Below are positions 43,201-50,598 of a stretch of 64,000 nt of DNA, one piece after another. Every line of letters starts with the position of its first letter. Positions within the stretch are counted from its first letter, which is position 1. The notes beneath the pieces were generated by a model. It saw only the letters and a list, made by a program, of their open reading frames with translations. It was not told the DNA's origin and searched no databases. This DNA comes from Anaerobutyricum hallii. GTDB lineage: Bacteria > Bacillota > Clostridia > Lachnospirales > Lachnospiraceae. The DNA lies in the NCBI RefSeq assembly GCF_900209925.1, contig NZ_LT907978.1:480001-544000 (forward strand). Reading direction: 5' to 3'. The position numbers and the translations under genes are program-made.

Positions 43201-43244
43201 ATAGATGTGTATGATGATCGTAAATCTTACACATCTATTTTTTG
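43201..43244 (+). terminator. Terminator of the LacI-MATE operon
   Basis: ATAGATGTGTA (43201-43211) pairs with TACACATCTAT (43228-43238), followed by five T. It is separated from the MATE stop by the palindromic element. The rest of the gap to 43466 shows nothing recognisable. Confidence 0.85.
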
Positions 43245-43466
43245 TAAAAAATTATTTAAAGTAAATTAACAAGAAAAGGATGTTTCCAGTTTCAAATTGA
43301 AAAAAGCAGGTTAACAGATTTCCTTTTGGATGGTAAAATAGAATGAGAAGATTATGAGAAAAAATTTTCAGGGGTAAAGTTCTTTGGATAAATTTCACTG
43401 GATATTGTGCTAAGAACTAGTTTAGCTGTTAGAGTTACAGTAATTTAAAGAATGGAATAATTTATA

Positions 43467-44558
43467 ATGGATAGGTATTTTTGTGTATTAACAATAATTA
43501 ATCTTTTTGTTCTGAGTTTTATGTGCATTCTCACAAAGCTGAGTGAAGCACTTAGTAAAAAACAAAAGCAAGGTTTTGTGTGTGCATTTGTGCTGATTGC
43601 TGGAATCTCCGTTCTGGAGGTTATCACACTTATAGTTGACGGTAAGCCATCGAGTTATCGATGGCTTAATATCATGTCAAATTATCTGGGCTTTGGTTTA
43701 TCGCCTGCAGTAGCACTCTGTCTTGTATATGTGTTGGATAAGAAAACAACCTTTAAGCGTGAATTTAAGATGATGGTGTACTGCGAGCTTGGATATCTGA
43801 TTTTTCTGGCTTTATCTATTCCACATGGAATTGTATTTTCTGTGGATGCTGATAATTTTTATTCCCGTGGTCAATATTTTTACATTTATGTTATCATTTA
43901 CTTCGCTGCAATTTTGTATCTTTCGATATCTACGATCATCAAGGCGAGAGAATTTCAGAATCGCAGCAGGAAGCTCATCTATCCACTTATTGTTTTTCTG
44001 ACAGCCGAAACGATTATTCAGGTTGCATTACCGGAACTGCGTGTTACTTGGTTATGTGTTACTTTGCTTTCTGTGTTGTATTTTATTTATTGTAATGAGA
44101 TGTGGAATCAGTTGGATGGTCTTACAGGTCTTTTGAATCAGAACAGTTATCTAAATCGTACAGCGGAAATGCGATACAGCGGAGGGGTTCTCATAGTGTT
44201 TGATGTGAATGACTTTAAGATAGTGAATGATGACTATGGACATTTGCAAGGAGATATTTGCCTTGCTGCAATCGCAGACTGTATCAAAAAAGCCTATGCG
44301 TGTTATGGGTACTGTTACCGGATAGGTGGAGATGAGTTTTGTGTGTTATTGAAAAATGGAGAAAAAGAAGAGGAATGCTTATATGAATTTATGAATCAAC
44401 TGGAGGAACGGAGAAAGGAAATTACTTTTTTACCAATCGTTTCATTTGGTTCATCGGTATTTTCTGGTGAGGATATCAATGTGGTTAAGAAACTTGCAGA
44501 CCGTAATATGTACCAGTGCAAAAAAGAGCAAAAGAATCGTGCCACTTTAGGATTATAA
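43467..44558 (+). CDS. Membrane diguanylate cyclase (GGDEF)
   Basis: The 363-residue protein has about seven hydrophobic helices (residues 5-205) resembling a 7TM sensor, then a GGDEF domain: GLTGLLNQNSYLN, FDVNDFKIVNDDYGHLQGD and the intact motif RIGGDEFCVLL near 287. No RxxD inhibitory site precedes it. It should make cyclic di-GMP in response to a membrane or extracellular cue. The ribosome site is weak. It lies upstream of a truncated PTS gene and apart from the c-di-GMP operon that starts 1.1 kb downstream. Confidence 0.92.
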   Translation: MDRYFCVLTIINLFVLSFMCILTKLSEALSKKQKQGFVCAFVLIAGISVLEVITLIVDGKPSSYRWLNIMSNYLGFGLSPAVALCLVYVLDKKTTFKREFKMMVYCELGYLIFLALSIPHGIVFSVDADNFYSRGQYFYIYVIIYFAAILYLSISTIIKAREFQNRSRKLIYPLIVFLTAETIIQVALPELRVTWLCVTLLSVLYFIYCNEMWNQLDGLTGLLNQNSYLNRTAEMRYSGGVLIVFDVNDFKIVNDDYGHLQGDICLAAIADCIKKAYACYGYCYRIGGDEFCVLLKNGEKEEECLYEFMNQLEERRKEITFLPIVSFGSSVFSGEDINVVKKLADRNMYQCKKEQKNRATLGL

Positions 44559-44574
44559 TCCCATAGTTTAGAGA

Positions 44575-45528
44575 GAAGCAGTATTATTATTTGTATGGCC
44601 ATTACTTTTCGGTGGACTTGTATCACTTGGAAAGGCAATCGTAGGTATGGATGTTGTTGGAGCAGGTATCTATGCATTCCTGAACCGTCTGTTAATTCCT
44701 ACAGGTTTACATCACGCATTGAACAATGTATTCTGGTTTGATACGATTGGACTTGGTGACTTACAGCACTTCTGGGCTGGTGAGACATCTGCAGATGTAA
44801 CATGGAGCCTTGGAATGTACATGTCTGGATTCTTCCCATGTATGATGTTTGGTATTCCTGGTGCAGCACTTGCAATGATTAAATGTGCTAAGCCTGAAAA
44901 GAAAAAACTTGCAATCGGTCTGATTGCTTCAGCAGCTCTTTGTTCATTTATCTGTGGTGTTACTGAACCGTTCGAGTTTGGATTTATGTTCCTTGCACCT
45001 GCACTGTATGTAATTTATGCATTACTTTATGGTATCTTTACGATGATTACAGTTGCACTTGGTTTCCGTGCAGGATTCAGTTTCTCTGCCGGTGCTATGG
45101 ATTTGATCTTCTCATCTTCCCTTCCGGCAGCACAGAAGACATGGCTTATTCTTCCACTGGGAATCGCAGCATTTATCGTATTCTACGTTGTATTCCTTTT
45201 CGCAATCAAGAAGTTTGATCTTAAGACTCCTGGTAGAGAGGATGATGATATTGAAGCGGAGAAGAAAGTGGAATTAGAAAGTAATGATTATACTGCCATC
45301 GCAGCAAAAATCCTCGAAGGATGTGGTGGAAAAGAGAACATTACAAGTATTGATAACTGTGTTACCAGATTGAGACTTGAAGTAAAGGATATCACAGCAG
45401 TAAATGATAAGGTAATTAAATCTGCAGGAGTTGCAGGGGTTATTAAACCTGGAAAGACTTCTGTTCAGGTAATTATTGGAACGAAGGTTCAGTTTGTTGC
45501 TGACGAATTTACAAAGCTTTGTGAATAA
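44575..45528 (+). pseudogene. 5'-truncated PTS EIICB (glucose/N-acetylglucosamine type)
   Basis: The last ~315 codons of an EIIC-EIIB permease are present. Membrane EIIC begins in mid-domain (FVWPLLFGGLVSLGKAIVG, LNRLLIPTGLHHALNNVFWF) and keeps GVTEPFEFGF. The EIIB domain keeps the phosphorylated Cys in SIDNCVTRLRLEV. Roughly the first half of EIIC is absent, and an in-frame TAG lies just before the similarity starts, 17 bp after the GGDEF gene. The EIIB domain could in principle still be made from ATG 44647 with half of EIIC, but sugar uptake is unlikely. Confidence 0.82.
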
Positions 45529-45540
45529 TAGAAAGTTCTA

Positions 45541-45582
45541 AAAGGACATGTGAGAAACTTTTGTTTTTCACATGTCCTTTTT
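45541..45582 (+). terminator. Terminator after the PTS remnant
   Basis: AAAGGACATGTGA (45541-45553) pairs with TCACATGTCCTTT (45568-45580), followed by T. Confidence 0.9.
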
Positions 45583-45661
45583 GTGTAGTGCATTTATGTG
45601 ATGACAGGGAATATCTCTTTCATAACTTTATTTATAAATGTTCCCAATAATAACATTACCA

Positions 45662-45690
45662 TGGACATTTTGACAGAAAAAAGGTATAAT
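45662..45690 (+). promoter_or_regulatory. Promoter of the riboswitch-pilin operon
   Basis: TGGACA (45662-45667) and TATAAT (45685-45690) are spaced by 17 bp. Transcription would start near 45697, just before the aptamer. Confidence 0.75.
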
Positions 45691-45711
45691 GGCAATAAAG
45701 AAATATAACTG

Positions 45712-45777
45712 TGGCAAATCAGTCGAAAGTCTGAGACGCAAAGCTAAAGGGCCTGTAAAATGGCAGCCAGTTGCAAC
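45712..45777 (+). promoter_or_regulatory. Class I cyclic di-GMP riboswitch (GEMM)
   Basis: The core GACGCAAAGCTA, GGGCCT and ATGGCAGCCAGTTGC matches the GEMM-I aptamer consensus in order and spacing. A P1 closing helix is formed by GCAA (45714-45717) and TTGC (45771-45774). It binds cyclic di-GMP and is followed by an intrinsic terminator 130 bp before a pilin-like gene and a run of c-di-GMP turnover genes. Whether ligand raises or lowers expression cannot be told by eye. Confidence 0.92.
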
Positions 45778-45783
45778 GTTTTG

Positions 45784-45813
45784 AAGCATTGTCTGGAGGG
45801 GCAGTGCTTTTTT
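45784..45813 (+). terminator. Expression-platform terminator of the riboswitch
   Basis: AAGCATTG (45784-45791) pairs with CAGTGCTT (45802-45809, one G-T), followed by T. It begins 7 nt after the aptamer, a standard transcription-control platform. Confidence 0.8.
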
Positions 45814-45944
45814 CATTATTATGGATTTTATGATGACGACGGGAAGCGTTTGAATGTTAAATTAAGAATTTAGTTTATATAGAAAGCAGTAGCTTGTGTT
45901 GTGATTTTTGGTAATTTATACAAAGAAAGAAATAGGTTAAATAA

Positions 45945-46913
45945 GTGATAAAGAAAAAATATAAACAGAGGAAGATGATTCTTAGTGAAATCTATAATAC
46001 TAAAAACAGAGGTTTTACTCTGGTAGAACTTATAATCGTAGTTGCCATTATGGGTGTTCTTATTGCAATCTTAGCCCCTGCTTATGCCAGACATGTAGAA
46101 AAAAGCCGCGAGACGGTTGACATTGCTAATGTTCGTTCAGCATATGAAGAAATTATGGCTGAAGTGATGGATGAAGATGCATCGAATATAGTTAAGGTAG
46201 TAAAATTAAAACAGAAGAGAAATGACTGGCAGGCATTTGATCCTGTTGTTATTGCAGGGAAAACGCATTACAAAAGTCAGGGAGATACCGATAACTGGAA
46301 GGGGATTCCTGTTGCAAACGGGGAATGTGAGGTGTCTTATAATGCATCCACGGGTATTTTTTTTGATTGGAAAGGAGCAGGAAAAGATACCTCTGATACA
46401 ACAATAGATTTTAACGGAAATCTGCATGGAGTACTTAATAGAACAGGGATATTATCGGAATTAACAAATCAGTCAATCAAACGTTTTGAGATAGATTCAA
46501 AATGCTCTGATTCAAATATGGTTAATAAAGTAAATAAAGAGATTAAAGCAGAGGGCAACAGTCTGCTGCAATATGGTACATGGGCTTATCTTGGAAGTCC
46601 ATCGAAAGATTCAAGCAGATATTTGTTTTGGACATCTGTTGATACGGATCAGGTTGGGGCAGGAAAGAAAATACCAGTTATTGTCAGTAAAGCAGATGGT
46701 GGTTTTTATATATCTGAAACGACAACAGCTTATAGAAATCCTAAAGACAAGAAGAATTATGTTGCAATTGCAGATCATATTTATAATGATTATGGTTTTC
46801 AAACATATACAAAAGGTGAAAAATACGGCACGTTAAAGGAAGCTTATGAAGCGTATTCGAAGCTTTTTAAAGAGGGGAAATACGCAGAGTATAAAGATAC
46901 TCTGCCTAAATAG
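45945..46913 (+). CDS. Type IV pilin-like protein (prepilin)
   Basis: The product (322 aa from GTG 45945, 312 from ATG 45975, start unclear) has a classic prepilin leader: a basic segment, then RGFTLVELIIVVAIMGVLIA near residue 24 with cleavage after Gly and Glu at +5. The remaining ~270 residues form a large hydrophilic globular domain with no recognised fold, longer than usual major pilins. No pilus ATPase, platform protein or prepilin peptidase is in the window, so assembly must use machinery encoded elsewhere. It is the first gene after the c-di-GMP riboswitch, which suggests c-di-GMP-controlled surface attachment or motility. Confidence 0.88.
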   Translation: MIKKKYKQRKMILSEIYNTKNRGFTLVELIIVVAIMGVLIAILAPAYARHVEKSRETVDIANVRSAYEEIMAEVMDEDASNIVKVVKLKQKRNDWQAFDPVVIAGKTHYKSQGDTDNWKGIPVANGECEVSYNASTGIFFDWKGAGKDTSDTTIDFNGNLHGVLNRTGILSELTNQSIKRFEIDSKCSDSNMVNKVNKEIKAEGNSLLQYGTWAYLGSPSKDSSRYLFWTSVDTDQVGAGKKIPVIVSKADGGFYISETTTAYRNPKDKKNYVAIADHIYNDYGFQTYTKGEKYGTLKEAYEAYSKLFKEGKYAEYKDTLPK

Positions 46914-46950
46914 AAGGAGCTTTTCGGTACATGAATTGAAAAGGAGAAAT

Positions 46951-48615
46951 ATGGAGGAAGGTATGAAAGGGAAGAAAGTAGAAATGATATGTATAGTTGC
47001 TGTGTTGCTATTGTCATTTTTTTTGACGGAAAGATTATATCAGGCAGAAACAGGTACATTTTGTTCTCTTAACAGTGGGTGGTATGAGATAAAAGATGGG
47101 AAGAAAATTCATATTGAATTACCTTGTTATGTTATGACAGGTACAGACGGAAAGATTGTTCTATATAATGATACACTATCAGAAAAAGACCAAGGAAATT
47201 TTATCTCAGCTAAAGGAGTACAGGATCATCTGGAAATACGGTTGGGAGATCGCATTCTGTATCGTTATAAAGAAGACAAATTTCAGAAAAATAAACAAAT
47301 GAAAGGAAAGATATGGGCCGATGTCTGCTTGCCAGAGGAAACGGGAGAGAAAACACTCAGTTTTACGTTTGAGGGAAAAAAAAATAGTTCGCTGTATGTA
47401 CAGGCTCCGCTCATAGGAAGTTTTCTGGATATTGTTAAAAGTCATTTGTGGGAATCTATTTTTTCAATTTTGATGATTATAGGTATGTTAGGGATGGGAA
47501 TTGTTTCAGTAATCGTATTTTTATATACCAGACATCGTCGGATTATAGAGAAACGTTTTCTTAATGTGGCATTCTTTTTGATTCTATGTAGTTTATGGAG
47601 TATACTGGATTCAGGAATTTATCAGATGTATGGAAAACAGAATGCGGTAGGAACACAACTATCTTTTTATGTATTTATGCTTATGTCAATTCCAATCTTA
47701 CATTTCGTACGAAACACAGTAAGCGAGGGTGTTCGATGGGTTCCGAAAATATGGATTTTTCTTTTATATGGGGATGCTGTTTTACAGGGAGTTATAAACT
47801 ATTTGTTTGGAATTCCGTTTGTATGCATGCTATATATAACGCACATTATATTATTTACAGGGGTTGCAGCGATGATTCTTTTATTATGGAGAGAGTATCA
47901 AAAAAAGCAAACCCATGAGTTGAATCTTTGTCTGAAAGCATTTGCTGTATTAGGTATTGGTGGAATAATCGCAATTATCTTGTATCGGGTATTTTCTATT
48001 TATTGGTACGTTGTAATTTTTCAGTTTGGCATTCTTCTTTATATTTCATTTTTGTTTGGAGGATTGCTTTGTAAAGTATCGAATGAGATTCAGTTCCACT
48101 TAGAACAGACAGTATTTGAAAGAATGTCTGTGGAAGATCGTATGACAGGTCTGAAAAATCGGAAAGCTTTTGAGAAATGTATGGAAGAAGTGCAGGAAGA
48201 TGCCATATTACTTAAGAATGCCTTGCTTTTATTTATACATATTGATGGATTGAAAAAGATTAATGATATGAATGGAATGCAGATGGGGGATGAAGCGGTT
48301 ATTCGGACAGCGCGAAGTATTCAGGCAGCAGGAAAGAGTTTAGAACCGAATGCAGAAAGTTTTCGTATTGATGGTAATGAGTTTGCAGTAGTTGTAACGA
48401 ATCCGCAGAAGATGCCAGAAGAATGGGCGAGAATTATAATAAGTGAAGTGAAAAAAGAAAATGGCAGCCGATACCGTGTTCGGTTAAAAATTGGATATAG
48501 TTATCTGAGGAGCAAGGACGGAGCACTTAATTCTGTAAGTGATTGGAAGATGCAGGCAGATACAATGTTACGTTTCAATACAGGAAAATTGGTGGAGGAT
48601 ATGTATGATTTATAA
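46951..48615 (+). CDS. Membrane GGDEF-domain protein with degenerate motif
   Basis: About 554 residues from ATG 46951 (ATG 46963, behind GGAGGAAGG, is equally good). One N-terminal helix, an extracytoplasmic beta-rich domain (to about 175), seven hydrophobic helices (7TM-DISM-like layout) and a GGDEF domain follow. The signature reads RIDGNEFAV instead of GGDEF, so cyclase activity is doubtful; it may bind GTP or act as a sensor. It follows the pilin gene by 37 bp and overlaps the EAL gene by 11 nt. Confidence 0.87.
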   Translation: MEEGMKGKKVEMICIVAVLLLSFFLTERLYQAETGTFCSLNSGWYEIKDGKKIHIELPCYVMTGTDGKIVLYNDTLSEKDQGNFISAKGVQDHLEIRLGDRILYRYKEDKFQKNKQMKGKIWADVCLPEETGEKTLSFTFEGKKNSSLYVQAPLIGSFLDIVKSHLWESIFSILMIIGMLGMGIVSVIVFLYTRHRRIIEKRFLNVAFFLILCSLWSILDSGIYQMYGKQNAVGTQLSFYVFMLMSIPILHFVRNTVSEGVRWVPKIWIFLLYGDAVLQGVINYLFGIPFVCMLYITHIILFTGVAAMILLLWREYQKKQTHELNLCLKAFAVLGIGGIIAIILYRVFSIYWYVVIFQFGILLYISFLFGGLLCKVSNEIQFHLEQTVFERMSVEDRMTGLKNRKAFEKCMEEVQEDAILLKNALLLFIHIDGLKKINDMNGMQMGDEAVIRTARSIQAAGKSLEPNAESFRIDGNEFAVVVTNPQKMPEEWARIIISEVKKENGSRYRVRLKIGYSYLRSKDGALNSVSDWKMQADTMLRFNTGKLVEDMYDL

Positions 48616-50506
48616 TGTAGATTTTTTAATTGCAGGATTGGTCATATTACTGCTGATTCTGTGGTATTTTTTGGGAGAGAAAAGAGCAGAGGATTTGAAT
48701 AATCAAGTGTTTCTTTTCTTTGCGGTTATTGGAAGTTTAGATGTGATTGCTGAGATTTTCAGCAACTATTGTATTATTTATGAGAAGGATTATTGTACAA
48801 TAGTAGCGGTATTAACAACAACTGTATTTTACTTATTCCAGGCAGTGCTTCCGTTTACTCTGATTTGTTATGTTCAAACATTATACAAGAATAAAATTGT
48901 TTCAGCAAAAAGAATGTTGTTATCTGGATTACCGACGTTTGTTCTGATAGGAATCGTTCTAACAAATCCATTTACTGAAAAACTATTTTATTTTGATGTG
49001 CCGGCAGGATATATGAGAGGACCTTGGTATATGCTGATGTATTACAATGCACTGGGTCATATAGCTGTGGCTTTGTTTCTTATTATTTTCTGGAGAAAAG
49101 AACTTGGTCACCGAAAAGTAAAAGTACTTTTAGAAATCCTGGTGATATCTGGAACGGGAGTGATAATACAGCTTTTGCATCACTCTCTTCTTACAACAGG
49201 ATTTGGTCTAAGTCTGGGTATACTGGCATTATTTATTACAATTAACAATCCTCATGCCAATATGGATAGTCTTACTGGCTTATATAATCATCTTTATCTG
49301 ACCAGAAAAAGTAATGAGTTGATAGCAAGAGGGAAAAATTTTCATATTATCAGTGTGTATCTGTATCAGCTAAAACATATCAATAAAATTGCAGGGATTC
49401 AAGGTGGCGACTATATTTTAAAGATGACAGCAAAAAGACTTGAAGAACTGTGTGGTAAAAAAGTTTTTCGCATTACTGGAAAGAGGTTTTTGGTGCTGGC
49501 AGATTCCTTGAAGGAATATGAATACTATCTTACACAATTAAAACAAATGTTTGATGTGAGTATGAAACTAGATGTGGAAAACAAGGACATTGCGACACCG
49601 GTAATTCTAAGTGGTATTATTAATGCAGAGAAGCTTGGAGAAAGCGAGCTGATAATGGAATATGCAGAATATCTGGAAACATTATCGGTACAAAGTGGTC
49701 TGACAGAGGTAATTCAGGATGATCGCCAGACTATGAATGGATTTTTATATAATAAGCGTGTGGAGCAGTATCTACATACGGCGATTACAGAAGATCTTTT
49801 TGAAGTTTATTATCAACCAGTATACTCCACAAGAGAGCAACAATTTATTACATTGGAGGCATTGAGTCGCCTGCACCATCCGGAACTTGGCTGGATTGCG
49901 CCGGATGTGTTTATCCAGATCGCGGAAAAGAATCATATGATTGAACAGATTACAGATTTGCAGTTTTGTCGTATATGTAGATTCTTAAAAGAAAATAAAA
50001 GATTAATGGATACTCTCCTGAACGTGAAAGTTAATTTGTCTTCTTTAGATTTGATGCGAAGTGACTGTTGCAGTCATTTTATCTGCATGATGGATGAATT
50101 TGAGATTCCTCATGACTGGATACAGTTTGAGATTACTGAAACGGTAGCGACAGAGTATAATGCAGGTTTAAGGAAGGTTGTAAATGAATTTACAGATGCA
50201 GGAATTCATCTTTGTCTGGATGATTTTGGTTCGGGATATGCCAATTTGAATACAGTTATGCGACTTCCATTTTCAACCATAAAGATTGATCGGTCTCTTC
50301 TTTTTGATATTTGCAGTGATAAAAAAAGGGAAATGTTTTATCAGAGTATTGTAGAAACATTCCGGAAATTGAATTATCATCTTGTTTCCGAAGGAGTGGA
50401 AACAAAAGAAGAAATGGAAAAAATAAGCAGCTGGGGAGTTGATATGATTCAGGGATATTATTTTTCCAGACCGCTTCCACCAGAAGAATTACTGAAACTA
50501 TTATAG
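48605..50506 (+). CDS. Membrane GGDEF(degenerate)-EAL phosphodiesterase
   Basis: From ATG 48605, 633 residues. Seven or so hydrophobic helices (residues 5-215) are followed by a GGDEF domain whose motif is RITGKRFLV and so inactive. The EAL domain has all catalytic features visible: LEALSRL, KVNLSS, FEITET, LDDFGSGYANL, IKIDRSL and SEGVET. It should hydrolyse cyclic di-GMP to pGpG, perhaps with GTP binding to the dead GGDEF as an activator. It overlaps the preceding gene and so is translated with it. Confidence 0.92.
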   Translation: MIYNVDFLIAGLVILLLILWYFLGEKRAEDLNNQVFLFFAVIGSLDVIAEIFSNYCIIYEKDYCTIVAVLTTTVFYLFQAVLPFTLICYVQTLYKNKIVSAKRMLLSGLPTFVLIGIVLTNPFTEKLFYFDVPAGYMRGPWYMLMYYNALGHIAVALFLIIFWRKELGHRKVKVLLEILVISGTGVIIQLLHHSLLTTGFGLSLGILALFITINNPHANMDSLTGLYNHLYLTRKSNELIARGKNFHIISVYLYQLKHINKIAGIQGGDYILKMTAKRLEELCGKKVFRITGKRFLVLADSLKEYEYYLTQLKQMFDVSMKLDVENKDIATPVILSGIINAEKLGESELIMEYAEYLETLSVQSGLTEVIQDDRQTMNGFLYNKRVEQYLHTAITEDLFEVYYQPVYSTREQQFITLEALSRLHHPELGWIAPDVFIQIAEKNHMIEQITDLQFCRICRFLKENKRLMDTLLNVKVNLSSLDLMRSDCCSHFICMMDEFEIPHDWIQFEITETVATEYNAGLRKVVNEFTDAGIHLCLDDFGSGYANLNTVMRLPFSTIKIDRSLLFDICSDKKREMFYQSIVETFRKLNYHLVSEGVETKEEMEKISSWGVDMIQGYYFSRPLPPEELLKLL

Positions 50507-50531
50507 AATAAGTAGGTGGGAAAACAGGGAG

Positions 50532-50570
50532 AATAATAGAGAAAAATAATAGAGAAAAATAATAGAGAAG
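50532..50570 (+). repeat. Three tandem 13-bp repeats
   Basis: AATAATAGAGAAA occurs three times head to tail between the EAL and HD-GYP genes, ending 28 bp before the next start codon. Slippage here could change the spacing or structure of the intercistronic region. No reading frame crosses it. Confidence 0.85.
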
Positions 50571-50598
50571 ATAGAGGGAAAGGAGACAGCCAATACAC

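Noticed and set aside
45670-45690. TTGACA at 45670 as the -35 of the riboswitch promoter
   Set aside because: Only 9 bp separate it from TATAAT; TGGACA at 45662 gives the proper 17-bp spacing.
50532-50570. Possible CRISPR-like repeats
   Set aside because: The three 13-bp copies are directly adjacent with no spacers and no cas genes are present.
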